From contig OX638344.1 of the NCBI GenBank assembly GCA_951813555.1, positions 2,261,076-2,325,075 of the forward strand: 64,000 bases of DNA, given 5' to 3'. Shown here one piece after another: positions 27,039-35,919 of this stretch. The notes beneath the pieces were generated by a model, which ran no database searches, was not told where the DNA came from, and saw nothing but the letters and a program-made list of their open reading frames with translations. The position numbers and the translations under genes were made by a program. The stretch's first letter is position 1. Each line of letters starts with the position of its first letter. Origin of the DNA: an uncultured Acidimicrobiales bacterium. GTDB lineage: Bacteria > Actinomycetota > Acidimicrobiia > Acidimicrobiales > Bin134.

Positions 27039-27430
27039 TGAACGCTGAAGGACAACCCAGAACCCCGTTGGAGACCGTCCAGAGCTATTTCACCGCCCTC
27101 AACACCGAGGACTGGGAGTTGATGGCCTCGGTTCTCGATCCCGAGGTCGACTTGGTGCCCACCGGATCACGCCCCCGCACCGGTTCCGACAAGGCCATCG
27201 CCATGTTCCAGAAGATCTTCGGCCGGTTCCCGGTCCACGTCGACGACCCCACCCGATTCATCTGCGACGGCGGCACCGTGGTGGTAGAGATCACTTTTAC
27301 CGGCGCCACGGCTGACGGTCTCGACGTGACCTTTGACGCAGTGGACATCTTCGACGTCGAAAATGGCCGCATCTGCCGCCTCTCCCAGTGGTTCGACACT
27401 GCTGCCCTCGCTGCCATGTTGGGGGGCTAG
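27038..27430 (+). CDS. NTF2-like/SnoaL-like small protein
   Basis: 130 residues from ATG 27038 (shares one base with the upstream stop; GAGGAG is close upstream). The pattern TPLETVQSYFTALNTEDWELM...VLDPEVDLVP...FDAVDIFDVENGRICRL is the cone-shaped NTF2-like fold: an N-terminal helix with Trp, then sheet strands with a conserved D-x-F-D-x-x-x-G-K/R-I. Members include ketosteroid isomerase, SnoaL cyclases and limonene-epoxide hydrolase. Coupled to an LLM oxidoreductase, so an isomerase or hydrolase step is plausible but unproven. Confidence 0.8.
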   Translation: MNAEGQPRTPLETVQSYFTALNTEDWELMASVLDPEVDLVPTGSRPRTGSDKAIAMFQKIFGRFPVHVDDPTRFICDGGTVVVEITFTGATADGLDVTFDAVDIFDVENGRICRLSQWFDTAALAAMLGG

Positions 27431-27499
27431 ACACCCGATGAGCGGAGCCAGGCCGTTCTGCCCTTACCCTGTCGGGCAGCCACGCCGAGAGTAGGTGTA

Positions 27500-28473
27500 A
27501 TGAAGAGTCCGGCGATCGAAGTGACCGGCCTGCACAAGGCCTACGGTGCGTTCGAAGCGGTGGCCGGGGTCGACTTACATGTGGAGGAGGGCGAGATTCT
27601 CGCCTTTCTGGGCCGAACGGGGCGGGCAAGACCACCACGGTGGAGATCCTCGAAGGGTTCAGACCGCGAACCGCCGGGGAAGTCTCCGTGCTCGGCCAAG
27701 ACCCGGCCAGGGCTGGCTCAGATTGGCGGGAGCGGGTCGGCATCGTGTTGCAGGAGTCCCAGCCTGAGGAGTACCTGACTGCAGCCGAAACGGTGATCAT
27801 GTGGGCCTCCTATTTCGCCGCCCCTCGTCCGGTAGCCGAGGTGCTCGAGCTGGTCGGCTTGGATGAGCACCGCGATCAACGAGTGGGGCGCCTTTCCGGC
27901 GGTCAGCGTCGCAGGCTCGACCTGGGACTGGCGCTGGTGGGGAATCCCGAGCTGTTGTTCCTCGACGAGCCCACCACAGGGTTCGACCCAACCGCCCGCC
28001 GGGAGGCGTGGGCCATGATCGACGGCCTGCGCGACTTGGGGGTGACCGTGCTGCTCACCACCCACTACATGGACGAGGCCCAGAGCCTGGCCGACCGCAT
28101 CACTGTGATCGCCGCCGGGCAGATCATCGCCCGAGGCACTGCCGCCGACTTGGCAGAGACTGCCTCAATGCAAACTCGCATCTCCTGGAACCCACAAGAT
28201 GTGCCGCTGGCCGACCTGCCCGAGCAACTGCGAGCCGCTGCGGAGATGCTCGATACATCTGAAGACCTAAGAGAGACAAGCACCGATCCCGCCGAGAGCC
28301 AAGAGAGGCTGGTGATCTTGACCGACGAGGTCACTGAGACTGTGGCTGTGCTCATGGAAACAGCCGCACGGCTAGGCCACAAGATCGAATCTCTCGAAGT
28401 GCAGGCCCCCACACTGGAAGACACCTATCTGGCGTTGATCGGCGAAGCCGAACGATCCGGAGAGTCGACCTGA
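27500..28473 (+). pseudogene. ABC transporter ATP-binding protein with a 1-nt deletion in Walker A
   Basis: Starts at ATG 27500 (SPAIEVTGLHKAYGAFEAV...) and should read LGPNGAGKTTTVEILEG at the P-loop. The DNA at 27611-27620 is ggccgaacgg where ggcccgaacg is needed. One C is missing, and the frame shifts to the one that continues from about 27616 to 28473. The rest is intact: LSGGQRRRLDLGLALVG, LLFLDEPTTGFDP and TTHYMDEAQSLADR, typical of drug/lipid-export ABC-2 ATPases. Either a sequencing or assembly indel, or a true inactivating mutation. Coupled by TGATG to its permease. Confidence 0.82.
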
Positions 28474-29251
28474 TGAGAAGCCGAGGCCTTCGGCAACTAG
28501 CGACCCAGACTCGCTTCGACTTCGTCCTGCTGTGCCGCAACCCGCTGGCCGGCTTTTTTGTCGTCATCCTGCCGATCATCTTCTTGTTCGTTCTCATTGC
28601 GCTCTTCGGCAATGAATTGGTGTCCCCGGTCGGGCCGAAACTCGCCACCCGCTTTGTGCCTGGACTCATCGCCCTCGCAGTGGTGCAGGCCTCCTTTGTG
28701 AATCTGGCCATGGTCACCGTCATCCGTCGAGAGACCAGCATCCTCAAAAGGGTGCGGGGTACGCCGATGCGCCCGTGGGTGTTTATGGGAGGACTGGTGG
28801 CCACCTCCTATGCCGTGATCGCGTTGATGGCAGTGCTCATGGTGGTAATCGGCTGGGCGGTCTACGACGTGGATCTGTTGTGGGAGACGATCCCCAGCCT
28901 GATCGTCTCGCTGATCGTCGGGGGCGCAGTGTTCTGTGCGCTGGGGTTGGCGTTCACCAACGTGATTCCCAATGAGACGTCTGCCCCCCCCCGTTCCTCA
29001 ACTTGATTGTCCTGCCGCTCTACTTCGTTTCCGACGTCTATGTGCCTGCCACCGACGACACCTCTCAGGTGATTACCTTGATCGGCGACATTTTTCCCGT
29101 CAGGCATCTGGCAGTAGCTCTCCAACAGGGATTCGATCCGCTTTCCGACGGATCGACGTGGCCGGTGACCAACTGGTTGGTCATGGCCGCTTGGGGTGTC
29201 GTCGGCGTGGTCGTCGTCACCCGCTGGTTCCGCTGGACTCCCAAAGGCTGA
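28473..29251 (+). pseudogene. ABC-2 type permease, frameshifted in a run of nine C
   Basis: The first frame (28473-29006) encodes membrane segments FFVVILPIIFLFVLIALFG, FVPGLIALAVVQASF, VATSYAVIALMAVLMVVIGW and ETIPSLIVSLIVGGAVFCAL. It then breaks in C9 at 28984-28992. A second frame resumes as FLNLIVLPLYFVSDVYVP and runs to TGA 29251 with a last membrane helix (WLVMAAWGVVGVVVVTRW). Restoring C10 (or C7) gives one about 259-residue ABC-2 permease, the partner of the damaged ATPase. Two indels in adjacent genes, one of them in a homopolymer, argue for decay, slippage-based variation or a read error. Confidence 0.8.
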
Positions 29252-29273
29252 CTCGCTGAGAATTGAGCCCATC

Positions 29274-30830
29274 ATGACTTCAGTAGTGGTTGTCGGGTCG
29301 GGGGCTGCCGGTCTGACCGCGGCGGTGGCCGCGGCGCAGGCCGGAGCCGAGGCGACCGTGCTGGAGCGGGCCCCGGTGCTGGGCGGGACCACTGCCTTGT
29401 CGGGTGGCCTCGCCTGGATGCCGGCCAATCGGTTGATGGCCGCCGAGGGAGTGGACGACTCCCCCGCCGAGGCCCGGCAATACCTGCGGGCCCTGCGGCT
29501 GGGCGACGTGGAAGACGAACTCGTGGACTACTTCGCTGAGCAGGCGTCAACGGTGGCCGATTGGCTGGAGTCGGCCGCTGGGCTCTCGTGGCAGACCGTC
29601 CCCTATCCCGACTACCACCCCGAACTCCCGGGAGGAAAGCCCGGACACCGCCCTTTGGAGCCCCAGCCCCGAGCGGTGCCGGCTACGTTGGACAGTCGGA
29701 TCCGCACTGCTCCCAACGTGTCCGCGCCCATCACCTACCGGGAGCTGGCCACTGGTGAAATCGATCGTGACGAAATAGCCGCGCGATCCCGCCAGGGAGA
29801 AATCACTATGGGCCGGTCGATGATCGCCTCTCTGGTGGAGGCGGCCGAGGCTGCCGGGGCGATAATCCATGCCGGAGTGAGCGTGGACGGCCTGGCCCAG
29901 ACGGGCGGCACCGTCAACGGGGTGAGGATCGGCGACGATGTGTTGCCTGGACGAGTCATTCTGGCCTCCGGCGGATTCGAGCGCGAACCCGCCTTGGTGC
30001 AGGCATTTCTGCGGGGACCGATGACCGGCCCGGTGGGCGCCCCCGGCATGGACGGCACCGCGTTGAGGTTGGCGCTGGCTATGGGGGCCGAACTGGGCAA
30101 TATGGCCGAGGCCTGGTGGTGTCCGGCCATGACCGTGCCCGGCGAAAAGATCGACGGCCAGCCGTTTCACCGGCTGGTGCTCACCGAGCGAGCTCGGCCC
30201 CGATCGCTGATGGTGGATTCCCGGGGGCGGCGGTTCACCAACGAGGCCCGCAACTACAACGACGTCGGCCGGGCCATGCACGCCTTCGACCCCACTGGCT
30301 TCCAGTACCCAGCCGCTACTTCCTGGCTGGTGTTCGACGCCGGCTATCGCCGCCAATACCACCTGGGGCCGTTACGTCGGGGCGGGTCAGATCCAGAATG
30401 GCTGCACCGAGCTAACAGCCTGGCTGAACTGGCCGACACCATCGAGGTGGGTAGAGACGAACTGGCCTCTTCGGTAGCCCGATTCAACCAACTAGCCGCC
30501 ACGGGCGACGACCCCGACTTCGGCCGCGGCCGCTCGATTTACGACCGTTTCGTGGGTGATCCCACTGCTGACCACCCCACCCTCGGCCCGGTACACGAGC
30601 CACCGTTCTTTGCCGTCCGCCTCCATCCCGGCTGCCTGGGCACCAAGGGCGGCCCCCGCACCGACATCAATGGCCAGGTTCGCCACCAAGACGGCGGCCT
30701 CATCGAAGGCCTCCACGCCGTGGGCAACGCCGCGGCCAGCCCCCTCGGTGCCGCCTACCCTGGTGCCGGCGGCACTATCGGGCCCCTCTTGGTCGCCGCC
30801 CGCGCCGCTGGCGTCGTAGCAGCCAGCTAG
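29274..30830 (+). CDS. FAD-binding oxidoreductase, 3-ketosteroid dehydrogenase/fumarate-reductase-like (FAD_binding_2)
   Basis: 518 residues from ATG 29274, where the Rossmann motif VVVVGSGAAGLTAAVAAAQA begins; the frame is open upstream into the permease, but that leader is not family-like. ATVLERAPVLGGTTALSGG, the long middle domain, SRGRRFTNEARNYNDVG and the C-terminal GNAAASPLGAAYPGAGGTIG match 3-ketosteroid-delta1-dehydrogenase or FAD-type succinate/fumarate reductases. It probably dehydrogenates a cyclic ketone or unsaturated acid. Fits the other steroid- or terpenoid-type genes in the cluster. Confidence 0.87.
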   Translation: MTSVVVVGSGAAGLTAAVAAAQAGAEATVLERAPVLGGTTALSGGLAWMPANRLMAAEGVDDSPAEARQYLRALRLGDVEDELVDYFAEQASTVADWLESAAGLSWQTVPYPDYHPELPGGKPGHRPLEPQPRAVPATLDSRIRTAPNVSAPITYRELATGEIDRDEIAARSRQGEITMGRSMIASLVEAAEAAGAIIHAGVSVDGLAQTGGTVNGVRIGDDVLPGRVILASGGFEREPALVQAFLRGPMTGPVGAPGMDGTALRLALAMGAELGNMAEAWWCPAMTVPGEKIDGQPFHRLVLTERARPRSLMVDSRGRRFTNEARNYNDVGRAMHAFDPTGFQYPAATSWLVFDAGYRRQYHLGPLRRGGSDPEWLHRANSLAELADTIEVGRDELASSVARFNQLAATGDDPDFGRGRSIYDRFVGDPTADHPTLGPVHEPPFFAVRLHPGCLGTKGGPRTDINGQVRHQDGGLIEGLHAVGNAAASPLGAAYPGAGGTIGPLLVAARAAGVVAAS

Positions 30831-30878
30831 CGTGTCCGGCGGCGGATTGCCTGCCCCCGATTCAGGAGCACGACTTCC

Positions 30879-31715
30879 ATGCCCGATGCCGAGAGTCAGC
30901 GCCCTAGTGCCGAGCATGACCAGCGGGTGATCGACGACTGGAACGCACTAGCCCGCCATTACGACGGCCGGCATGGAGATACTGGCAACGACTGGCATCG
31001 AAACCTGGTGCTGCCCACGACCCTCAACCTGCTGGGCGATATCCAAGGTAAACGAGGAATCGACCTGTGCTGCGGTAGCGGTGTTCTGGCCCGCCAGTTC
31101 ATCGACCTTGGAGCCCACGTCACCGGCGTCGACCAGTCGAGGGCCTTCCTCTCCCTGGCGGAGCAGTACGACGGAAGCGCCGATATCGAATGGCTCTGCT
31201 GCTCGCTCGCCGACATTGCCCAGCACGTTGCGCCGAACTCATTCGACTTCGTGACCTGCACGATGGCGCTCATGGACATCCCGGCCAGCGAAGACCTCTT
31301 CGCTGCTATCTCCCACTGCCTGAGGCCTCACGGAAGGGCAGTGGTGGTCACCATGCACCCAGTGTTCAAGAACCCCAGCAACCTGCAATTCAAGGTTGGA
31401 GGAGAGCTGGCCAGCGGGGAGGAACGGGAGGGAATCATCATCTCCCACTACCTAACCCCGATGGCCCAAGAAGTGGTTGGAATGCCCGGTCAACCCCAAA
31501 AGCAGCTCAACTTCCATCGGCCCATCTCCGACGAGCTGAACCGCGCTTTCGACGCAGGCCTAGTGGTGGACGGCTTCGCAGAAGTTACCAAGAGCGCCCT
31601 AGAAGAAACCCCCACCCAACACACCAATTTCTTCATCCCCCCAACCCTCGAAGACGAAATCCCCGTGCTGTTGGGGTTCCGCCTCAGACTGGCTCAGACA
31701 CTCCGACAGGTTTGA
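30879..31715 (+). CDS. SAM-dependent class I methyltransferase
   Basis: 278 residues. DDWNALARHYDGRHGDTG precedes motif I IDLCCGSGVLARQFIDLGA (the expected E/DxGxGxG is here DLCCGSG), then TGVDQSRAFLSLA with the acidic motif II, and FVTCTMALMDIP as motif IV. The C-terminal lobe (SHYLTPMAQEVVGMP, NFHRPISDEL) resembles small-molecule methyltransferases. Substrate unknown. Its last 32 bases overlap the 3' end of the convergent hicB-like gene. Confidence 0.85.
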   Translation: MPDAESQRPSAEHDQRVIDDWNALARHYDGRHGDTGNDWHRNLVLPTTLNLLGDIQGKRGIDLCCGSGVLARQFIDLGAHVTGVDQSRAFLSLAEQYDGSADIEWLCCSLADIAQHVAPNSFDFVTCTMALMDIPASEDLFAAISHCLRPHGRAVVVTMHPVFKNPSNLQFKVGGELASGEEREGIIISHYLTPMAQEVVGMPGQPQKQLNFHRPISDELNRAFDAGLVVDGFAEVTKSALEETPTQHTNFFIPPTLEDEIPVLLGFRLRLAQTLRQV

Positions 31716-31920
31716 CCGGCTTGGTCATGCTGGCCATCAGTGCATCTTGAGTGAAGGACACTGACAGGTCGGCAAGCACGCCTTCGCATTCTGCCCACTC
31801 CGTGATCATGGCCAAGAGCTCTTCCAGGTCGTCCGAGCCACCGGTGAATCCAACGTCGTCCTCAGCCCACCAACGGACGCCATCATCTTGGTTGAGGTGT
31901 ATTCGCACTTGGTGCTTCAT
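31684..31920 (-). CDS. hicB: HicB-like antitoxin (DUF1902-type)
   Basis: 78 residues if started at ATG 31920; a start at 31932 would add four residues. KHQVRIHLNQDDGVRWWAED begins the HicB-type ferredoxin-like beta strand pattern (V-R-I...D-G-V...A-E-D-D-V), followed by GSDDLEELLAMITEW. The C-terminus has no obvious DNA-binding domain, as in minimal HicB forms. It pairs with the upstream HicA-like gene, whose end it overlaps by about 40 bases. The order is toxin first, the usual hicAB arrangement. Confidence 0.7.
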   Translation of the reverse strand: MKHQVRIHLNQDDGVRWWAEDDVGFTGGSDDLEELLAMITEWAECEGVLADLSVSFTQDALMASMTKPVKPVGVSEPV

Positions 31921-32182
31921 TCCTTCGAGCACTCCTTACCGTCGACAGCAACTGCCGTATCTCGTCGTCGGTCAATCCAGCCCGCTCCACCAGCATATGC
32001 CGAAGCGCCCAGGGGGGAACTTCAGACCGGTCATGGAACGCGAACCCAATCGGCAAGCGCCCCTCCGCAACCAGTTTGCGATGTGATCCCCATTGCCGCT
32101 CAATCCGGTATCCAATGCTCCTGAGCATTCTCAGCACCGAACGCGCCTTCAGCGCAGGAAAGTGGGACGACGGGATGGGCAT
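31883..32182 (-). CDS. hicA: HicA-like mRNA interferase toxin (YcfA family)
   Basis: 99 residues from ATG 32182, chosen because LKARSVLRMLRSIGYRIERQ is the start of the HicA dsRBD-like fold; the longer frame from 32218 adds an unrelated leader. The catalytic His lies in RQWGSHRKLV. A second conserved block reads WALRHMLVERAGLTDDEIRQLL. The expected Gly-rich VP-x-H is modified to SEVPPWALRH. It likely cleaves mRNA unless bound by HicB. First gene of the defence/toxin island; upstream DNA is AT-rich. Confidence 0.72.
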   Translation of the reverse strand: MPIPSSHFPALKARSVLRMLRSIGYRIERQWGSHRKLVAEGRLPIGFAFHDRSEVPPWALRHMLVERAGLTDDEIRQLLSTVRSARRNEAPSANTPQPR

Positions 32183-32456
32183 GGCGTCAGCGGCGCAAAT
32201 ACTCGCTTGCCGAGACAATTCTCGCGTTTCCGATACCCCATGCTGTCGGCTTGTTGTAGTTGCTCATGCATGCTCCTGTGGATATGTGGAAAAACCTGTG
32301 TATTAAGTAATGTCCATATAATATCAATGCTTCTACATCATTCAATTTGGAATGAGAAGTAGCCGAAGTGTTACAGATAGGCCTCCTCTTGGCTGCAATA
32401 GGACTCAGCTCGTCCTCTCAAATGCATAAGTGCTCAAGCTCACAACAGGCCATGCC
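32183..32456. other. AT-rich divergent intergenic region between hicA and the DNA methyltransferase
   Basis: About 275 bases without a convincing ORF, markedly AT-rich around 32283-32360 against the GC-rich surroundings, suggesting foreign origin. A short dyad AGGAC/GTCCT (32400-32404 and 32412-32416, 7-base spacer) lies 55 bases before the methyltransferase and could bind a regulator. No C-protein gene is seen. Confidence 0.4.
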
Positions 32457-32462
32457 TAGGAT
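32457..32462 (+). promoter_or_regulatory. Putative leaderless -10 element (TAGGAT)
   Basis: TAGGAT ends eight bases before the methyltransferase ATG 32471. The same hexamer precedes the 34444 gene, suggesting matched expression of parts of this restriction-modification locus. Confidence 0.45.
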
Positions 32463-32470
32463 GTCTGGAG

Positions 32471-33325
32471 ATGGGGAAGATCATCTTTGACGACAACCTG
32501 CCAGTGTTACGGAACTTGCCCGACGCCAGTTTCGACCTCATCTACATCGACCCACCTTTCAACACCGGCAAGCGGCAGGAGCGCGAGCGGATCAAGACCG
32601 TGCACGACGAGGACAACGGAGACCGGACGGGCTTTGCCGGCCGCCGCTACCAGACCATCCGCCTGGGCAGATCCGGCTACGAGGACGCTTTCGACGACTA
32701 CATGGGCTTTCTCGTCCCCCGCTTCGAGGAGGCCCATCGCGTCCTCGCCGACACCGGCAGCTTCTTCGTCCACATCGACTACCGGGAAGTCCACTACTGC
32801 AAGGTTCTGCTCGACCAGATCTTCGGCCGAGACTCCTTCATGAACGAGATCATCTGGGCCTACGACTACGGGGCCCGCTCCAAGAAGAAGTGGTCAGCCA
32901 AGCACGACAGCATCCTGTGGTACGCCAAAGACCCTGCTAACTACACGTTCTGCTTCGAGGAGATGGACAGGATCCCCTACATGGCCCCCAGCCTGGTCGG
33001 CAAGGAGAAAGCAGCCCGAGGAAAGACCCCCACCGACGTCTGGTGGCACACCATCGTGAGCCCCAACGGCAAAGAGAAAACCGGCTACGCCACCCAAAAG
33101 CCCCTCGGCGTCCTCGAGCGCCTAGTCAAAGTCCACTCCAATCCCGGCGACCTCCTACTTGACTTCTTCGCCGGCAGCGGCACCCTCGGAGAAGCCGCCG
33201 CCAACCACGACCGCGACTACCTCCTCATCGACAACAACCCCGAAGCCATCCAAGTCATGATCCGCCGCCTTGCCCACACCCACCCCGAACTCATCGGCTG
33301 CGACACTCTCCTCAATATGTCCTAG
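32471..33325 (+). CDS. DNA methyltransferase, N6-adenine/N4-cytosine, beta-class
   Basis: 284 residues. Catalytic motif IV is IYIDPPFNTGK (DPPF at about 28-31) and comes before the SAM-binding motif I LLLDFFAGSGTLGEAAAN (about 236-253); this order, with the target-recognition region between, defines the beta class. TGYATQKPLGVLERL (motif X-like) precedes motif I, as usual. It modifies DNA, probably protecting it from the HNH nuclease of the convergent gene, whose 3' end is 18 bases away. Recognition site cannot be predicted. Confidence 0.9.
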   Translation: MGKIIFDDNLPVLRNLPDASFDLIYIDPPFNTGKRQERERIKTVHDEDNGDRTGFAGRRYQTIRLGRSGYEDAFDDYMGFLVPRFEEAHRVLADTGSFFVHIDYREVHYCKVLLDQIFGRDSFMNEIIWAYDYGARSKKKWSAKHDSILWYAKDPANYTFCFEEMDRIPYMAPSLVGKEKAARGKTPTDVWWHTIVSPNGKEKTGYATQKPLGVLERLVKVHSNPGDLLLDFFAGSGTLGEAAANHDRDYLLIDNNPEAIQVMIRRLAHTHPELIGCDTLLNMS

Positions 33326-33343
33326 AGCACCAAAGACTCGGCC

Positions 33344-34393
33344 TCAGATTCTTACGAGCCCCTGGAAGACATGCTCTTGATGCCATTCCAAGTACGAGTC
33401 CCCAGGGCGCTGCCCTTTCTTGGGAACAATCAGCTCGGGCTTAAGGACCTGACCGAAGTACTGGTCGACTCCGGGGTCAGCACGACTGCTTGCCTCCAGC
33501 TTGGGGGCTCGGTGGACCCTTAGGCCCCCGTTGACGGTAATCAGCCCGGCGTCAAACGCAGCGTCGTGAGTCGGGCACGCGGCCACGCCGTTGCGAAAGT
33601 CCAACCGCTCCTTGTCATCACACGCTGCCCACGGCTTGATGTGTGATGCCACCAGCAACTTGTTTCCGGGAAGAGACCGAGGTGAGAACCCGCAGAAACC
33701 ACAACTGTGGGCAAAGTTCTCTAGAACCTGACCCGCGAACCTGTGTTGGCCAATGCGGACCTCGTGTTCTGCTATCCGGGTCGTCTCTTCTTCGTCTGCA
33801 AGCAGCCGCAGCCTTCTCTTGATGGCCTTTACCTCCAAAACGGCATCCAACGATTGCTGGCGAGCAAGCTCCTCCTGGCCCAGGAGGTCAAAACTCGTAA
33901 CGCCTTCCAACGCAAGAAAATCAGGTAGGCGGTCCTCTTCCACTCCCATATTTCGGGCAGCGCGCAGCACTCGGTTGTATAGATGGTGAAACTGATCGGG
34001 GTCTGCGGCCATCTCGATGAAGAATCTCCATTCGTGAGCACCGGCGTTCTTGCGAGACCCGTCTAGGTTCATCATCTTGTTGTTGACCGATCCCGGAGGC
34101 CGAACAAACAACTCAGCCAGATCATGCAGGATCTTCGGCGCTCGGTGCATGGAACCACCCCCATACCGGTGCGGGTCCATCACGAAGAAAAGCCCATAGC
34201 ACAGGATTGCTTCAACCGGCGTGAACGGTTCCTGACGAGGTCTCCGCTGGCGGCGAAGTATCTGTCCCCATTGCGATCGGGCTTGCTCGACGGTGAGGTC
34301 GAGGTAGTCGCTCAGCGATCGCACCCTGCCAACGTAGCCGGCTGTTGCTCGTGTCCACACGAAGCGCCCCTCCGCACCTCTGATATCGGCCAT
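33344..34393 (-). CDS. HNH restriction endonuclease-like protein
   Basis: 349 residues. The C-terminal HNH domain carries a CGFCG zinc knuckle (about 233-237), the catalytic ASHIKPWAACDD, and RLDFRNGVAACPTHDAAFDA, the HNH_2-type pattern of restriction enzymes. The N-terminal 200 residues (SDYLDLTVEQARSQWGQILR, then a helical middle) are probably for recognition. Convergent with the DNA methyltransferase, so the two form a type II-like restriction-modification pair. The start ATG is weakly supported; AGCAGG lies upstream. Confidence 0.85.
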   Translation of the reverse strand: MADIRGAEGRFVWTRATAGYVGRVRSLSDYLDLTVEQARSQWGQILRRQRRPRQEPFTPVEAILCYGLFFVMDPHRYGGGSMHRAPKILHDLAELFVRPPGSVNNKMMNLDGSRKNAGAHEWRFFIEMAADPDQFHHLYNRVLRAARNMGVEEDRLPDFLALEGVTSFDLLGQEELARQQSLDAVLEVKAIKRRLRLLADEEETTRIAEHEVRIGQHRFAGQVLENFAHSCGFCGFSPRSLPGNKLLVASHIKPWAACDDKERLDFRNGVAACPTHDAAFDAGLITVNGGLRVHRAPKLEASSRADPGVDQYFGQVLKPELIVPKKGQRPGDSYLEWHQEHVFQGLVRI

Positions 34394-34431
34394 ATTGCCT
34401 GCTCAGCCGGCGCGGGGAGCGGGGCCACTCG

Positions 34432-34437
34432 TAGGAT
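34432..34437 (+). promoter_or_regulatory. Putative leaderless -10 element (TAGGAT)
   Basis: TAGGAT ends six bases before ATG 34444 of the unknown gene divergent from the HNH nuclease. Confidence 0.45.
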
Positions 34438-34443
34438 CACTGC

Positions 34444-35232
34444 ATGACCGCACTTGAGTTTGTGCCGACTGCCCCGACATCGTCTCTGGCATCTCGGTAC
34501 GTCCGCGCCCTGGCGATGCCCGAAGTGGCGGTCAGGCTCCCCGCCGTCACGGTCATGGAATACGGGGTCACGCGACTGCCCACTGGTCGTGTCTCGGGAG
34601 AGCGGCTCTATGACTCAGAGCACTTCTTTTTCTGGATGACCGTGATTGAGAACATGCCTGAATACACCTTCCAGAGGGCCTTGAGGTACGCAGATCCAGA
34701 AAACGTCGAAGAGTTGGCACAGTTGGCAGGAAGACTCCGATTGGAGTCGGTGGAGCCGGGTTACTGGTACCCCAGTGAAGACGAAGTGCTTTCCCTTTTC
34801 TCAAGGATTGGCGAATTTGAAGGAGTGCGACTATCGGCGCGATCGAAGGTAAGCACACAAGAAGGAGCCGACTGCGTCGCAAACATGTGGTTCCCACCCA
34901 TCCTGCTAGAGAGGATGGGCTTGGCATTGTTGGCGGCGGCCTGTCGGAATGCGCGAGACGGCGGATTCACGCCACTAAACGCTGAACTTGCCGCCATCGT
35001 GTTCCCTGTCTTCGAGCAGATTGACACATTTGCCGGACCCGCAGTGTTCATGCCGGGCACCGAGTACGGCCTCGGTGGCCTCCTGGAAGCCCGCCATGCC
35101 CTCAGAAGCGATTCAACCACTGTGCCAAATTCCAGCCTGCTGGCACTCGACGACCTTCTTGCCACCCATGGCGAGCGATACCGCGAATACCTCGGTGGGC
35201 GTGATGCCTACGGTCTGACTGTCCGGGTGTGA
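34444..35232 (+). CDS. Unknown protein next to the restriction-modification pair
   Basis: 262 residues with no recognised domain. It is rich in hydrophobic and acidic residues, with no signal peptide and no clear membrane segment. Patterns such as DSEHFFFWMTVIENMPEYTF, ENVEELAQLAGRLRLESV and NARDGGFTPLNAEL suggest a soluble alpha/beta protein. It is divergent from the HNH nuclease gene and shares a TAGGAT element with the methyltransferase, so an accessory part of the defence locus is possible. No function is assigned. Confidence 0.6.
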   Translation: MTALEFVPTAPTSSLASRYVRALAMPEVAVRLPAVTVMEYGVTRLPTGRVSGERLYDSEHFFFWMTVIENMPEYTFQRALRYADPENVEELAQLAGRLRLESVEPGYWYPSEDEVLSLFSRIGEFEGVRLSARSKVSTQEGADCVANMWFPPILLERMGLALLAAACRNARDGGFTPLNAELAAIVFPVFEQIDTFAGPAVFMPGTEYGLGGLLEARHALRSDSTTVPNSSLLALDDLLATHGERYREYLGGRDAYGLTVRV

Positions 35233-35250
35233 GCCAACAGCGGGAGCCGT

Positions 35251-35625
35251 CTACCACGGGCGGTGTACCTTGATGCGGTTGCTGCTGACCTCATCAGAGG
35301 CCGTGAACAGAGGGAGATCAAGGGTTTCGGCCAGGATGAGAGCAGACCAAGAGTCCAAGGCATCAACTGCTCCTCCTCCGGCACGTGAGAGGGTCTCCGC
35401 CACGATGGTGCGGACTGGAAACCACTCATGCACAGCAGACAGAGCAAGACCAATCTCTACTTGAATCCGTTCAGGATTGCCCTCATGGCGAGCTGCCACA
35501 AAACGACCAACGGTCATCGCTGACCAGTCCAGAGCCAAGAACTCCGCGTCAATTGGCACTGTTCCCTTGAGCACACCAGCTACAGCCAATACTCCTCCAG
35601 CGTCGCAGACGACGCTACTGGGCAT
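35251..35625 (-). CDS. vapC: PIN-domain toxin (VapC-like)
   Basis: 124 residues. The N-terminal acidic residue is in SVVCDAGGVLAVAG, and the C-terminal ALDSWSALILAETLDLPLFTAS with a following Asp-Glu gives the usual second acidic cluster. The central EIGLALSAVHEW is helical. These fit a PIN nuclease fold, but the first motif is less canonical than VVDAS, so catalytic strength is uncertain. It overlaps the upstream antitoxin by 11 bases, the standard vapBC arrangement. Confidence 0.75.
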   Translation of the reverse strand: MPSSVVCDAGGVLAVAGVLKGTVPIDAEFLALDWSAMTVGRFVAARHEGNPERIQVEIGLALSAVHEWFPVRTIVAETLSRAGGGAVDALDSWSALILAETLDLPLFTASDEVSSNRIKVHRPW

Positions 35626-35833
35626 CTAGGTCGCGCAGTTGCTGGCGGATGGATTCAAACTCTGAACGGTTCATCGGAGGGAAACCGCCGGACAATTCAG
35701 CGGGAGACAGTCTTGACGCGATACGAGTCAGCTCGTTTCGCAAATGCTGCTGCACAGAGAGCCCTGCGGCCTTCGCCTGCTCCCGCAATCGCCGCCCGAC
35801 ATCATCATCGAGGTCTTTGATATTCAGGTCCAT
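35615..35833 (-). CDS. vapB: Ribbon-helix-helix antitoxin (VapB/FitA-like)
   Basis: 72 residues. NIKDLDDDVGRRLREQAK then GLSVQQHLRNELTRIAS is the ribbon-helix-helix pattern of FitA-type antitoxins: a short strand, a charged helix, then S-x-x-x-x-L. The C-terminal tail (MNRSEFESIRQQLRDLD) would wrap the toxin. A perfect 7-bp dyad overlapping its own promoter lies a few bases upstream, fitting autoregulation. Confidence 0.8.
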   Translation of the reverse strand: MDLNIKDLDDDVGRRLREQAKAAGLSVQQHLRNELTRIASRLSPAELSGGFPPMNRSEFESIRQQLRDLDAQ

Positions 35834-35859
35834 ACACAGATTCTACCAAAATGGTAGAA
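35834..35859 (-). promoter_or_regulatory. vapBC leaderless promoter overlapped by a palindromic operator
   Basis: On the minus strand, TAGAAT (35845-35840) sits six bases before the vapB ATG, a leaderless -10. The inverted repeat TTCTACC (35841-35847) / GGTAGAA (35853-35859) with spacer AAAAT covers five of the six -10 bases. Binding by the RHH antitoxin would directly block RNA polymerase. Confidence 0.65.
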
Positions 35860-35919
35860 GGTCTTGGGAATATTTCTAGGACCTGATTTCGCCGTTAGGT
35901 GCGCCCCCATACTTGTACA

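Noticed and set aside
27500..29251. Programmed ribosomal frameshifting in the ABC genes
   Set aside because: No slippery heptamer with a stimulatory structure is apparent, the ATPase break destroys Walker A in the zero frame, and both breaks are simple one-base losses.
32183..32470. Small RNA or phage attachment site in the AT-rich gap
   Set aside because: No tRNA-like or terminator-bounded structure and no matching direct repeat was seen at the other end of the island.
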